Shown here: positions 1-9,198 of the stretch, one piece after another
Position numbering within the stretch: position 1 is the stretch's first letter
Layout: each line of letters opens with the position of its first letter
Source of the DNA: CAWIVH01 sp963839475
GTDB taxonomy: Bacteria > Acidobacteriota > UBA6911
DNA length: 64,000 bases
Reading direction: 5' to 3'
Assembly: GCA_963839475.1 (NCBI GenBank)
Contig: CAWIVH010000001.1
Coordinates: forward strand, 558,001 to 622,000
Made by a program: the position numbers and the translations under genes
The notes under the pieces: generated by a model
What the model saw: the letters and a program-made list of their open reading frames with translations, nothing else
Databases searched by the model: none
Told to the model about the DNA's origin: nothing

Positions 1-1371
1 TCCGATGGTCGGAACCGGGTTCGTGGGATCGAACTGATAGGTGGTCGGTGCAGTAGAATCCGGCTTCGCGGCCGACAGAGTCCCATCGGAATGGATATAG
101 TACGGGGTGTCGATCGCCCGTGCCAGCGGCCACGAGCTCTCGTCGCGCCAGGCCCCACCGACAAAAAGTCGCCCTTCGGGCGTGCGATGAGCGTCGCCGC
201 CCCCCATGACAAACAGGCGAACGGGGGCTTCCTTTTCAATCCCATTTTGAAGGTTCTTCAAAAAGCGGTCGTACCATCGGAGCCGCACTGCGTTCATATC
301 GATGGCGGCAGAGGGCCCGAACTCCGCGATCCCGGAATAGCTCACGCCTTGACCGCCATGTGTCCAGGGACCGACAAGCAAACGCTGCGGGCTTTTTTTG
401 GCTTTCGCCAATTCCCGATAGTTGAGGTTGGCAACCTGGCTACCCCAGGAGTCGTACCAGCCGGTCACGTGATAAACCGGCACGTCTTTATACTCGGGAA
501 TGTGATCGACAACTCCGGAACCCATATCGGTCCAAAACGCATCGTTCTCGCCATGCCGCATGGCTTCCACCAGCCAGCTTTCGTAGTCCGGCGCGTATTT
601 AAGCGGAGTCGTGCCGGGCCGCAACGGCAGCGCTCTAACATATTCCTTTACATTGATACCCAACTCATCGAGCGCCGCAGCTGCAGCCGGGAATGCGGCT
701 GCCCGAAGAGTCGCCTGGCGGGCATTGGGGCTTGCGGAGAGACCGGTCGCGCCGGCGCGTGTTCCGGTCGCGTTGCCAAGAGTAAGGATCCAGTTGAACC
801 AGCGCAACTCAAACGCGCCATTGTGGCGGATGCCGAACCGCCCGCAATTGCTCATGGCATCGATGGGAACCATGGCAGCCAGATTGGGGGCATTGGCAAT
901 GGCAAGCGCATGCTGAGTGGCGCCGCCATAGGAGGTTCCCATGGTCCCGACTTTGCCGCTGGACCAGGGCTGCTCCCCGATCCACTTCAGCAGGTCGGCG
1001 CCATCCGCGCCGTCATCCCTGAGCGGCCGCCAGCGCCCTTCGGAGCGGAATCTCCCGCGCACGTCCTGCACCACAACCGCATACCCGCGCGCAACGAAGT
1101 ATTCGATCATCGCATAGGCAACGTCATTCTTATTGTACGGGGTTCGTTCCACGATGGCCGGAAACAGGCCGGAAGCAGCGGAGCCTTTTGCCGGAAGGTA
1201 AACATCCGTCGCCAGCTTGATCCCGTCCCGCGCCGGAACCATGACATTGCGCAATGCGACGACATCATAGGCATCCGCGGATTGCGGCCTCGCACCTGCG
1301 ATTCCGGCCAACAAGCCGATCAGAAGGACCCATGCGATACGGATGATGACGGAGCGTTTCTCATTCCCCAT
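1..1371 (-). CDS. CocE/NonD-family alpha/beta hydrolase, exported; C-terminus cut by window edge
   Basis: This is an exported serine hydrolase of the X-Pro dipeptidyl-peptidase / cocaine-esterase (CocE/NonD) family, acting on acyl or peptide substrates outside the cytoplasm. The frame is open from an ATG at 1371 to the left edge (457 codons), so the C-terminal jelly-roll domain is incomplete. Residues 1-27 form a signal peptide. The nucleophile motif GTSYGG places Ser147. Downstream are YHVTGWYDSWGSQ, likely carrying the catalytic Asp, and GPWTHGG with the likely catalytic His. Family proteins are usually 550-650 residues, so 100 or more residues lie outside. The next gene, on the same strand, lies about 500 bp upstream, so this looks like its own transcription unit. 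The true substrate cannot be read from sequence. Confidence 0.88.
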   Translation of the reverse strand, partial: MGNEKRSVIIRIAWVLLIGLLAGIAGARPQSADAYDVVALRNVMVPARDGIKLATDVYLPAKGSAASGLFPAIVERTPYNKNDVAYAMIEYFVARGYAVVVQDVRGRFRSEGRWRPLRDDGADGADLLKWIGEQPWSSGKVGTMGTSYGGATQHALAIANAPNLAAMVPIDAMSNCGRFGIRHNGAFELRWFNWILTLGNATGTRAGATGLSASPNARQATLRAAAFPAAAAALDELGINVKEYVRALPLRPGTTPLKYAPDYESWLVEAMRHGENDAFWTDMGSGVVDHIPEYKDVPVYHVTGWYDSWGSQVANLNYRELAKAKKSPQRLLVGPWTHGGQGVSYSGIAEFGPSAAIDMNAVRLRWYDRFLKNLQNGIEKEAPVRLFVMGGGDAHRTPEGRLFVGGAWRDESSWPLARAIDTPYYIHSDGTLSAAKPDSTAPTTYQFDPTNPVPTIG

Positions 1372-1873
1372 AATGTTCTCCCGAGAGCCTGATCGATTAT
1401 TTCACAGATGGGGAAGGAGAATCAAAGGCCGTACCTTCGGCGAAAGAGCCAAATGCCGGGTGACAAAGGTCGAATTGGAAATGTCGATCCATCCGTCGTT
1501 CGTCCGCTGTTGCCATGAGTTCAGTGCAAAACCGGATGGATTTCACCCAAGCTTTTAAACGAGGCGGCGGAAGGCGCGATCATTTCAGGCGTTGCACCTC
1601 ATTCGCACCTTTCCCTGGTCCGCCGCCCGACCCGTTTAAAGCAAATCGATCTCTTACTGCACTTCTCCAAAACTCGCAATCATCGGCAGTCATATAGGAA
1701 TGCGAAATCCGCGTGTGAAAAGTGACATCGATTAAAGATTTTTATTGTTTTGGGTGGAAAAATCTCGGCGGCCCGCGGGCTGAGGTCCGTGAAGGGCTGA
1801 AGGCACCTCATTCCGAAGCAGGGTTAATGCTGAGCGCGAAGCCTGAAGCGTATTGCCGGGACCGTCGGCACGG
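1372..1873. other. Intergenic region without a convincing gene
   Basis: About 500 bases between two minus-strand genes. Short open frames occur on both strands, but none has a ribosome-binding site with a recognisable product. The half near 1873 holds the likely terminator of the oxidoreductase gene (1764-1784). The half near 1372 must hold the promoter of the CocE-type hydrolase. I see no repeat or RNA gene. Confidence 0.5.
1758..1784 (-). terminator. Possible Rho-independent terminator of the Gfo/Idh/MocA gene
   Basis: Read on the minus strand, a GC-rich stem (1764-1769 pairing with 1779-1784, including one G-T wobble) encloses a GC-rich loop and is followed directly by ATTTTT (1763-1758). 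It lies about 90 bases after the stop at 1874. The stem is short, so this is only moderately convincing. Confidence 0.38.
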
Positions 1874-3226
1874 TCACCCCTGATCGGGATCCCAATCGCA
1901 TGGGTGTCGCTCAAAATAACTGACGTTGGCCAGCAGCGCCGGTCCGGCGGCGCGGAATCCGAACACCGCATCTTCGATGCTGGGGCGCCCGGCCCTGATG
2001 GCATCATAAAATGCCTGATGATGCTCCTGGTGGGCATTGTGTTCCCTCGGCGGAACATATTGCTCCACCTTCTCCGGTGTCATGATTTCCGGGGTCATTT
2101 TTCGGGTGGGATATTTCTGCCGGTATTCGCGGAGAAAAGCATCCTGGGTCGATTTGGCGAAGGTTCCGATCGAATATCCCGGTTCTCGCTCGGGCGGCGC
2201 TTTGGACAGCGTGATGCCGGACATGCTTGTGGTCATGATGCCCTCGCTCCCCACAAAGCGGAATCCGAACTGCTCCTGGGAAACTCCGCTTTTCAGGTTC
2301 ACGCGCAGGGCAAGGCTGAACTCCGGATGCCGGCCGCTGACGGCCGGGTAGTCCAGCAGCGCCAGCATGACATCCGGCACATCGCGACCGTCTCTCCAAT
2401 ACCTCAAGCCCCCTGTAGCAAACACGCGCCGAGGGCCGTTGGAGCGGGTGGCGAGATGAAGCCCGGAAAGAAGGTGCACGAACAGATCGCCGCCGACCCC
2501 GGTGCCGTAGTCCTGGTAGTTTCGCCAGCGGAACAGGCGAATGGGCTCAAATGGGACTTTGGGCGCATTCCCCAGGAATCGGTCCCAATCGATGTTGGCA
2601 GGAGAAGCATCGGGAGGAAGAGAGTACTGCCACGCGCCCAAAGCGGAGTTGCGGTCGAGCCACGCCTCCACCATATTGACCTCTCCCAACGCACCAGCCT
2701 GGATCAGGTCGCGGGCCTTCTGATAGACAAGAGAACTCACGTATTGGCTCCCTACCTGAAAAACTTTCCCGCTGCGCCGCTGAGCCTCGATAACGCCTTT
2801 GCCCTCGGAAACCGAACGGATCATCGGCTTTTCGCAATAGACGTGCTTGCCTGCATCCATAGCTTCAATGCAAATCCGCGCGTGCCAGTGATCCGGAGTC
2901 GCAACGATCACCGCATCGACGTCTTTTCTTGCAAGAATTTCGCGGTAGTCGCGGGTAGTGGCTACTCGGTCCCCATACAATTCCCGGGCCCGGATCAGCC
3001 GCCCGTCGTAGATATCGCATACGGCGGCCAACTCCACTCCCGGCGCATTCAAGGCGAACCGGGTGTCCCCGGCGCCCATGCCGCCATGGCCGATAGTGGC
3101 GATCCGAATTCTGTCGCTGGGCGGCACCGACGCTTTTCCCTGGGCAGTCCCCCGGCCTGACGCGGCCCCGGGAATTATCCCCGCGGCAGCTCCCGCTTTC
3201 ATAAATTGTCTTCGGCTTGTTTTCAT
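1874..3226 (-). CDS. Tat-exported Gfo/Idh/MocA-family NAD(P)-dependent oxidoreductase
   Basis: Predicted sugar or inositol dehydrogenase-like oxidoreductase of 450 residues. The N-terminus has a twin-arginine signal (TSRRQFMKAG, residues 3-12, then an Ala/Gly-rich hydrophobic stretch), so the folded, cofactor-loaded enzyme should be exported. The Rossmann motif GHGGMG is at 46-51. EKP at 132-134 is the family's hallmark, with the Lys usually taking part in catalysis. The C-terminal alpha/beta domain is complete. Exported paralogues of this kind are abundant in Acidobacteria, Planctomycetes and Verrucomicrobia near sugar-degradation genes. It is divergent from the methyltransferase at 3426 across a 199 bp gap. 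Substrate unknown. Confidence 0.92.
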   Translation of the reverse strand: MKTSRRQFMKAGAAAGIIPGAASGRGTAQGKASVPPSDRIRIATIGHGGMGAGDTRFALNAPGVELAAVCDIYDGRLIRARELYGDRVATTRDYREILARKDVDAVIVATPDHWHARICIEAMDAGKHVYCEKPMIRSVSEGKGVIEAQRRSGKVFQVGSQYVSSLVYQKARDLIQAGALGEVNMVEAWLDRNSALGAWQYSLPPDASPANIDWDRFLGNAPKVPFEPIRLFRWRNYQDYGTGVGGDLFVHLLSGLHLATRSNGPRRVFATGGLRYWRDGRDVPDVMLALLDYPAVSGRHPEFSLALRVNLKSGVSQEQFGFRFVGSEGIMTTSMSGITLSKAPPEREPGYSIGTFAKSTQDAFLREYRQKYPTRKMTPEIMTPEKVEQYVPPREHNAHQEHHQAFYDAIRAGRPSIEDAVFGFRAAGPALLANVSYFERHPCDWDPDQG

Positions 3227-3425
3227 GGTCCGTGGCTCCGATGGATAAGTGATTCTATTAAATTGTCACCAAATCGCCCCGGTGACAATTTTTTTCTGCG
3301 GATCGCACCGAAGGCAAATGTGAGGCGCGCCTCAATGGAACCCGTATTCCGAAAACAGGTTGACATATGCGTAAACTGGGATAGTAAGCTCATTGGGAAC
3401 AAACGAAGATTCCAGGGGATGGGGA

Positions 3426-4424
3426 ATGAGCGAACAAAAACTTGCGGAAGAGCTAGCCAATATGGTGCGCAGTTACCAGAGCGCCTGCGTCCTGATAGCT
3501 GCCGCCGAACTGGACGTGTTTACGCTGCTGGCGAATGAGCCGCAGAATGCAGCCCGGTTCGCGGTTAAAACCGAAGGAAATCTCAGGGCAACTGAGATTC
3601 TGCTGGACGCCTTGACGGCTTTGGCCCTGCTGACCAAGCGGGAAGGAATTTACTCCAACGCCCCGGGTATATCGGAGGTGCTGTCTGAAACCGGCTCACA
3701 CTCCATCCTCGGAACCGTGCGACATCAGGGGAATTGCCTCCGCCGGTGGGCCCGTCTTGCCGAGGTTGTGCAGACCGGCAAGCCTGTGCTTGATCAATCC
3801 AGCGTGCGGGGCGAACATGGAGACATCGAATCTTTCATCCGCGCGATGCACGAAATATCCGGCCGGATTCTTCGCGATTTGATACGGAGCCTGGGGCCTT
3901 TGAAATTCAAACACCTGCTGGATATCGGAGGAGCCTCGGGCACCTGGACCCTTCCTTTCCTGCAAGCGAACCCCGATGCCGACGCTATTATATTTGATCT
4001 ACCTGAGGTGATCCCGCTGGCTCAAAAGATGGTGGATGCCAACGGCATGGCCGGCCGGATCAGGCTTGTCGAGGGAGATTTTTATTCGGACGAACTTCCC
4101 GCGGGGGTCGATCTTGCCTGGGTAAGCGCCATCGTCCACCAAAACTCCAGGGAACAGAACCGGGCGCTATTTGTAAAGGTCTTCAAAGCGCTGGAGCCGA
4201 GAGGAACCATACTCATCCGTGACGTGGTCATGGAAGATTCGCGCACTGCGCCGGTCATGGGAGCTCTTTTTGCAGTCAACATGCTGGTCGGCACCCCCGG
4301 CGGTGGGACCTTCACATTCGTCGAGCTCAGAGAGGATCTGGAATCGGCAGGATTCAGCGGCGCGAGATATCTGCACCGGGGACAGGTAATGGATACCGTG
4401 CTGGCCGCCGACAAACCCGCCTGA
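3426..4424 (+). CDS. SAM-dependent O-methyltransferase (methyltransferase_2 / acetylserotonin type)
   Basis: A 332-residue class I methyltransferase with the two-part architecture of small-molecule O-methyltransferases: an N-terminal winged-helix dimerisation domain (about 10-95) and a C-terminal Rossmann SAM domain (about 150-330). Motif I is LLDIGGASG (164-172). The acidic residue DLPEV (191-195) ends strand 2, and EGDFY follows. His238 in SAIVHQN lies where these enzymes carry the general base. The ATG at 3426 was chosen because it follows a GGGGATGGGG purine stretch; an in-frame TTG at 3393 is less likely. The gene stands alone. The substrate is probably a phenolic or polyketide-like hydroxyl, but this is not determinable here. 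Confidence 0.88.
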   Translation: MSEQKLAEELANMVRSYQSACVLIAAAELDVFTLLANEPQNAARFAVKTEGNLRATEILLDALTALALLTKREGIYSNAPGISEVLSETGSHSILGTVRHQGNCLRRWARLAEVVQTGKPVLDQSSVRGEHGDIESFIRAMHEISGRILRDLIRSLGPLKFKHLLDIGGASGTWTLPFLQANPDADAIIFDLPEVIPLAQKMVDANGMAGRIRLVEGDFYSDELPAGVDLAWVSAIVHQNSREQNRALFVKVFKALEPRGTILIRDVVMEDSRTAPVMGALFAVNMLVGTPGGGTFTFVELREDLESAGFSGARYLHRGQVMDTVLAADKPA

Positions 4425-4451
4425 CCGACAAGTTCGTACCATGCCTGCGCA

Positions 4452-4614
4452 GTTTATCGAGAATAGAAACTTGCACTTGCGCACGGCTGGAATCATCCAC
4501 ATCCGGCAAATACAGCAAAACCAATCAAACCGCTAAGTCAAAAAGCCGCAAGGGTTTTATTTATATATCTTTGCTGTCTTCGCGCCTTCGTGTTTCAATC
4601 TCTCGAGCGTTCCA
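4452..4614 (-). repeat. Dispersed intergenic repeat, copy 1
   Basis: Reverse-complemented, this stretch aligns over its whole length with 6479-6634. Both begin TGGAACGCTCGAG, run through a purine-rich hairpin-forming stretch with CAAAGATA, and end in a conserved tail (GGATGATTCC, then CCGTGCGCA, CAAGTTT, TATTCTC, ATAAAC). It sits between the 3' ends of two convergent genes, so a role in transcript ending is possible but unproven. Confidence 0.75.
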
Positions 4615-4631
4615 GGTCTCCGGAGAGGATT

Positions 4632-6320
4632 CTACTTCCCCGGGCCTGAATCTGTGCGCAAAACCCATCCGTGCGGATCGATATCGAAATCGGCGCCCCG
4701 GGGCAGTGGAATGACCACCCGCCCATTTTCCATGTCGTATCGCCGGATCTCCCCGCCTGACTTCACTTCCACTGGCATCGGGAAAACCAGGTGGCCGGGT
4801 GTCTCCCAATGCAGTTCCAATGCATCGGTTTTGCGCTCCGCCACCAACCGGGGCAGGAGAGGCTGCCGGAGGTATAGTTCGAAGAACCAATCCAGCTTTT
4901 TTCCCGAATTTTCTTCGGCTACGCGAAGAAAATCGTCGGTCGAAACCAGGCGGACCTGTTTTCCGTCCGTGACCTTTTCCAGCTCTGGAGTCGGGTAGGA
5001 CATTCTTCTCAGAATCTTGAAAAAACTTTCATCGCCGAGATAAAACCTCAGAGAATTCAGGATAAGGGCGCCTTTACCGTAAATGTCGCCGTCACTCCGC
5101 GAATAGTCAGGCGGGAGCATATACATCTGGGTGGTGGTCCGGGGCTCACGCGGCGCCACGGGTTTGACATTATGAAGATTTCGGGCACGCGCCTTCATAG
5201 CGGTGTAATAGGCTTCCTTGCCCCGGACCTTCTCAACATAAAGAGTGTCCATGAACGACTGGAAACCTTCATGGATCCAGAAGTCCTTCCAATCGGCGGC
5301 AGTTACGAGATTGGCCCACCACTCATGGCCGAATTCATGAAACAGGAGCCAGTCGTCGCCGTCGGCGTTATAGTGGAACTGGTTGCCGTAGGCCGTGATG
5401 GTTTGGTGCTCCATCCCCAAGTGCGGAGTCTCTGCGATTCCGATCTTTTCGGCACGGAACGGGTAGGGCCCGAGATATTCCTCGAAAAAGGCGTTATATT
5501 TCTTGGCCAGGTCGATCAGAGACTGGCCTTTCTCGTAATGCTCGGGCAGCACATAGAACTGGATCGGGATCGTCTCTCCGGAAACCGATATAACGCTGCT
5601 TTCGATCAGCTTATAGGGAGCGGCATTCAGGGCAATGCAATAGTTGCTGATAGGCTGCGAGACCAACCAGTTGTAGGTTCGCGTACCGTCCGCATTCTGG
5701 ACCACTGACTTAAGTTTGCCGTTGGAAGCGGCAACGAGCGGCTCGGGAACGGTGAAGTGCAACGATACCGAATCGGGCTTATCGGAAGGGTGGTCCTTTA
5801 CGGGGAACCATAGATCCGCGCCGTCGTTTTGAACCGCTGTGGCGAACCAAGGTTGGCCGTCCGCGGTTTCGGACCAAACAAAGCCTCCAACCCACGGCGG
5901 CCGGGGGGCAACTCGGGGTTTGCCGCCATAGTCGATCCTGACGGTTACATTTTTGCCGGCGGCTTCCTCGTTGGGAAAGGAAATCCAGATCTTACCCTCC
6001 TTGTGCTCAAATTTGAGTGGACTTGCATTTTCCCCCTCCATCAGAACCACCGATTCCACCCTGAGCTCCATATCCAGGTCGAGAACGAACTGCGTGAGCG
6101 GTTTGAGCACCAAAGCGCGGGCCGTGAGGCTTCCCCGGATGGTTCGCTCGGCCGGAAGAATCCTGAGGGCGAGATCATAGGACTTCACATCGTAGGCTTC
6201 CTGCTCCGGCTGCAAAGGCCCGCCGGAACCCGTCGGCCGTGCGGTAGGATTCCCCTGGGCCAGCGCGGAAGTTGTCAGCAGCAATCCCAGCAATAATCCG
6301 GCGCTAATCCTTCGAATCAT
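4632..6320 (-). CDS. M1-family metallopeptidase (aminopeptidase N-like), secreted
   Basis: A 562-residue zinc aminopeptidase with a signal peptide (residues 1-22, ending near ALAQ). The zinc motif HEFGH (328-332) is followed 18 residues on by Glu351 (IHEGF), giving the complete HExxH-18x-E ligand set. GMEH at 302-305 replaces the usual GxMEN substrate-binding motif and should still supply the N-terminus-binding Glu. The N-terminal beta-sandwich is present, but the long helical C-terminal domain of E. coli PepN is lacking, as in other short exported M1 enzymes. The ATG at 6320 starts directly at the signal peptide; an upstream in-frame start at 6410 adds 30 residues that resemble the intergenic repeat and is rejected. 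Probably digests extracellular peptides. Confidence 0.92.
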   Translation of the reverse strand: MIRRISAGLLLGLLLTTSALAQGNPTARPTGSGGPLQPEQEAYDVKSYDLALRILPAERTIRGSLTARALVLKPLTQFVLDLDMELRVESVVLMEGENASPLKFEHKEGKIWISFPNEEAAGKNVTVRIDYGGKPRVAPRPPWVGGFVWSETADGQPWFATAVQNDGADLWFPVKDHPSDKPDSVSLHFTVPEPLVAASNGKLKSVVQNADGTRTYNWLVSQPISNYCIALNAAPYKLIESSVISVSGETIPIQFYVLPEHYEKGQSLIDLAKKYNAFFEEYLGPYPFRAEKIGIAETPHLGMEHQTITAYGNQFHYNADGDDWLLFHEFGHEWWANLVTAADWKDFWIHEGFQSFMDTLYVEKVRGKEAYYTAMKARARNLHNVKPVAPREPRTTTQMYMLPPDYSRSDGDIYGKGALILNSLRFYLGDESFFKILRRMSYPTPELEKVTDGKQVRLVSTDDFLRVAEENSGKKLDWFFELYLRQPLLPRLVAERKTDALELHWETPGHLVFPMPVEVKSGGEIRRYDMENGRVVIPLPRGADFDIDPHGWVLRTDSGPGK

Positions 6321-6478
6321 GAATTCTCCAATGTTGTTCGACAAAAATATCCGGGCCAACCACTCGATCCGGAATAGTACCGCCCGCCGCAACGCACGTG
6401 CAACGCGCAAAGTGCCGGCCGGCTGGATTCAAAATGCAACCCTACGGCACGCCGGTGCGCCCGCCCTCTCCGGAAACT

Positions 6479-6634
6479 TGGAACGCTCGAGCGATTGAAC
6501 CGCGAAGGCTCAACGACCACAAAGATAAATAAACAATATCTTCGTATCTGAGCGGTTCGATTGTTTTTTGCATTCCTTGCCGAAATTGGATGATTCCCGC
6601 CGTGCGCACGTCCAAGTTTATATTCTCAATAAAC
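6479..6634 (+). repeat. Dispersed intergenic repeat, copy 2
   Basis: Best preserved copy. The left part is an inverted repeat (AACCGC at 6498-6503 with GCGGTT at 6552-6557; AAGATA with TATCTT inside). The right part is the conserved tail from GGATGATTCCCGCC to CTCAATAAAC (about 6588-6634). It lies between the 5' end of the M1 peptidase gene and the start of the next plus-strand gene. Confidence 0.75.
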
Positions 6635-6761
6635 CACGAAACGCTGTAGGGGGCTTTGTGGCGAAAGGTTGGGTTGCGGCCATCGAGGTTCTTGTGGTGA
6701 AATGGGCGGGTTGCATGCCCATGAAGATTGGCCAACTATCGAAGGCACCAGGAAAATCCCT

Positions 6762-7604
6762 ATGAAGAATTCCCGTGTCAAAATCGTATCGCTGCTCACC
6801 GTCGCCACCCTCTTAGCCGTGGTGGTGGAGTATGTCTCTATCGCCCGTTCCGCGGATGATTTCCTGCAGCAACTCGGCCTCACCAGTCAATCGGCGAGGG
6901 ATTACGTCAACACAAGCGTGCTGCGAGGCTACTTCTCCTATCCTTCAGGCCCCAAAATCAAGCAGGTCCCCTTGGACCGCAGGGCCGTGATGGTAGGGGA
7001 GATTGGCGCATTTGCCAAAGCTTACACCCAGTCTGAGGAATTCAGGAAAAAGTACGCGGAATATCGTAATTCTTTAAAACCGCGCGCCCCTGAAGCGCCC
7101 AAACCGGCAGCGCAGCAAAAGGCCGAATACAGGGCCACCCTGGAAAAAGGAATCGCGGAGGGCGAGAAGAACCTCAAGAGCGCTCCTGCGAGTATCCAGG
7201 ACACCCTGAAACAGGTCATAGAAATGCAGAAAAAGCAGCTGGCCGCGCTCGACGACCCCAAAAATCCCATGTTCAGCAAGGATATGGACGCCATGCAACA
7301 GCAGGGTTACCAGACGCAGATGGAGGAATACAAAAAGCGCTTGGCGTTGTGGGAAAAGGAGAATCCCCCGACACCGAACCTTCTTGTCCAGAAAGGGCTG
7401 AGGAAATTTCTCGACACCTCCAAGGATGTCGATTTCTCAGCCGCGCTCAATTCGGGCAGTTATGGCAAGAAGGTTTTCGCCAATCCCGATTACGAGCGCA
7501 AGCCTTCAGAATGGAAGTTGTGCTACAGGGCGGGCAAAGAAACCGTGCAGGCGGCGAGGGCATTCGCCCAGCAATGGCTCGAGGAGCTATCGAAGCAGCC
7601 GTAA
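6762..7604 (+). CDS. Exported helical protein of unknown function
   Basis: I do not recognise a family. The 280-residue product starts with a Lys/Arg n-region and a hydrophobic stretch (about 8-28), fitting a signal peptide or a single membrane anchor. The middle (about 105-210) is rich in Lys, Glu, Gln, Ala and Pro with long predicted helices and looks like a coiled-coil or extended stalk. The C-terminal 70 residues contain the only Cys and several aromatic residues and may be a small globular domain. The ATG at 6762 follows GGAAAA; an upstream frame from 6669 lacks a signal peptide. The gene stands alone between a repeat copy and a bidirectional terminator. It is probably a periplasmic structural or accessory protein, but that is inference. 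Confidence 0.72.
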   Translation: MKNSRVKIVSLLTVATLLAVVVEYVSIARSADDFLQQLGLTSQSARDYVNTSVLRGYFSYPSGPKIKQVPLDRRAVMVGEIGAFAKAYTQSEEFRKKYAEYRNSLKPRAPEAPKPAAQQKAEYRATLEKGIAEGEKNLKSAPASIQDTLKQVIEMQKKQLAALDDPKNPMFSKDMDAMQQQGYQTQMEEYKKRLALWEKENPPTPNLLVQKGLRKFLDTSKDVDFSAALNSGSYGKKVFANPDYERKPSEWKLCYRAGKETVQAARAFAQQWLEELSKQP

Positions 7605-7610
7605 CTGCAG

Positions 7611-7663
7611 AAAAAAGCGGCGGCCCCGAAAGGAGCCGCCGCATGGCAGTAATGTTTTTTTAA
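7611..7663. terminator. Bidirectional Rho-independent terminator
   Basis: A perfect 8 bp stem GCGGCGGC (7617-7624) / GCCGCCGC (7635-7642) lies between two convergent genes. On the minus strand it is followed immediately by six T residues (7616-7611), a textbook terminator for the citrate synthase gene. On the plus strand a T7 run (7655-7661) follows after a short gap, so it may also serve the upstream gene. Confidence 0.8.
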
Positions 7664-7673
7664 GACCCGGTGT

Positions 7674-8960
7674 CTAGCGCTTGCTCATCGGGATCACGTT
7701 GCGCTCACCGTAGCCGGTGAAAATCTGGCGCGGTCGCGCGATTTTCTGTTCGGAATCTTTCAGCAATTCCTGCCACTGGGCCAGCCAGCCGATGGTGCGT
7801 GGAATCGCGAACAGGACGGTGAACATTTCGGGCCTGAAACCCATAGCCTGATAAATGATTCCTGAGTAGAAATCGACGTTGGGGTAGAGCTTCCGCTTGA
7901 TGAAGTATTCGTCGGAAAGGGCGATCTTCTCCAGCTCGATCGCGATGTCGAGCTTCGCGTTTCGGCCCGTCACCTTGAAGACCTCTTCCGCTGCGGCTTT
8001 GATAACGCGGGCGCGAGGATCGTAGTTCTTGTAAACGCGGTGTCCGAAGCCCATGAGACGGCCCTTCCCGCCCTTCACCTGATCGATGAATTTCGGGATG
8101 TTGTCCACGTGCCCGATCTCATCGAGCATCTTCAGCACCTCCTCGTTGGCTCCGCCATGCAGCGGTCCGGACAGACCGGCAGCAGCGGCGGCGGTGGAAA
8201 CGTAGGGATCGGCCTGCGAGCTGCCCACGGCCCGCATGGCATTGGTGCCGCAGTTCTGCTCATGATCGGCGTGGAGGATGAAGAGCACATCGAGGGCGCG
8301 CGCCAAAGCGGGATTGGCGACGAATTTCGGCTCCGCCATCCGCCACAGCATGTTCATGAAGTTCTCGGTGTAGCTCAGATCGTTGTCGGGATAAACATAG
8401 GGAAGCCCGAGGCTGTGCCGGTAAGCATAGGCGGCGATGGTCGGCATCTTGCCGACGAGGCGGAGGATCTGCAGGTGCCGGACATCCGGATCACTGATGT
8501 TCTTGGCATCGGGGTAAAAGGTGGAAAGAGCCGCCACGGTGCTGATCAGCATGCCCATGGGGTGGGCATCGTAGTGGAAACCGTCCATGAATTTCTTGGT
8601 GTTCTCATGCAGCATCGTATGATAGGTGACCGAGTTTACCCAGGTTTTAAGCTGTTCTTCATTGGGCAGCTCACCGTAAAGAAGCAGGTAAGCCACTTCC
8701 AGATACGTGCACTGCTCAGCCAGCTGCTCGATCGGATACCCGCGATAACGCAGGATCCCCTTGTCGCCATCGATATAGGTGATGGAGCTCTGGCATGAGG
8801 CGGTATTCATGAACGCCGGGTCATAGGTCATCATCCCGAAATCATCCGGGCCGGTCTTGATCTGCCGAAGGTCCATGGCACGGATGGTTCCCTTGAAAAT
8901 CGGGATTTCGTAAGTCTTGTCCGTCCTGTTGTCGGTAATGGTTATTGTCTCTTTTGACAT
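7674..8960 (-). CDS. gltA: Citrate synthase (type II, hexameric-type)
   Basis: Condenses acetyl-CoA and oxaloacetate to citrate, the entry step of the TCA cycle, in the cytoplasm. The 428-residue length matches E. coli GltA (427). All three catalytic residues are visible: His268 (PLHGGANE), His307 (GFGHRVYK) and Asp363 (NVDFYSG). The extended N-terminal domain typical of NADH-regulated type II enzymes is present. Two adjacent in-frame ATGs follow GGAGAAA. The second, at 8960, has better spacing and gives the conserved N-terminus MSKETITI. A strong terminator follows at 7611-7642. The gene is monocistronic. Confidence 0.97.
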   Translation of the reverse strand: MSKETITITDNRTDKTYEIPIFKGTIRAMDLRQIKTGPDDFGMMTYDPAFMNTASCQSSITYIDGDKGILRYRGYPIEQLAEQCTYLEVAYLLLYGELPNEEQLKTWVNSVTYHTMLHENTKKFMDGFHYDAHPMGMLISTVAALSTFYPDAKNISDPDVRHLQILRLVGKMPTIAAYAYRHSLGLPYVYPDNDLSYTENFMNMLWRMAEPKFVANPALARALDVLFILHADHEQNCGTNAMRAVGSSQADPYVSTAAAAAGLSGPLHGGANEEVLKMLDEIGHVDNIPKFIDQVKGGKGRLMGFGHRVYKNYDPRARVIKAAAEEVFKVTGRNAKLDIAIELEKIALSDEYFIKRKLYPNVDFYSGIIYQAMGFRPEMFTVLFAIPRTIGWLAQWQELLKDSEQKIARPRQIFTGYGERNVIPMSKR

Positions 8961-9198
8961 CATTTTCTCCTGGTTTATACCGGCCAGCGGCTGCGGCGGA
9001 GCCTCAAGCCGATTGTCGGCGGCCAATATCGATTCGTGAATGCGATGGAACAACACTCCTTAGGTGCGCAATAAAATGAAGGATAGTTTCAATTTCGTCT
9101 GTTTCGTTGAGACCTCGAAATCGTAATTCAAGCATCAATATGTGAATGGGCCTAGGATATGCAAGAGGCCGCGCGAAGTAAAGCAATTGATGTCGCCG

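Noticed and set aside
91..1392. 433-codon plus-strand open frame opposite the CocE-type hydrolase
   Set aside because: The minus frame has a signal peptide and hydrolase triad motifs; the plus frame has no recognisable domain and results from GC-rich antisense frame opening.
1853..3160. 435-codon plus-strand open frame opposite the Gfo/Idh/MocA gene
   Set aside because: No family motifs, low-complexity Arg/Pro-rich translation; the minus-strand protein has Tat signal, Rossmann and EKP motifs.
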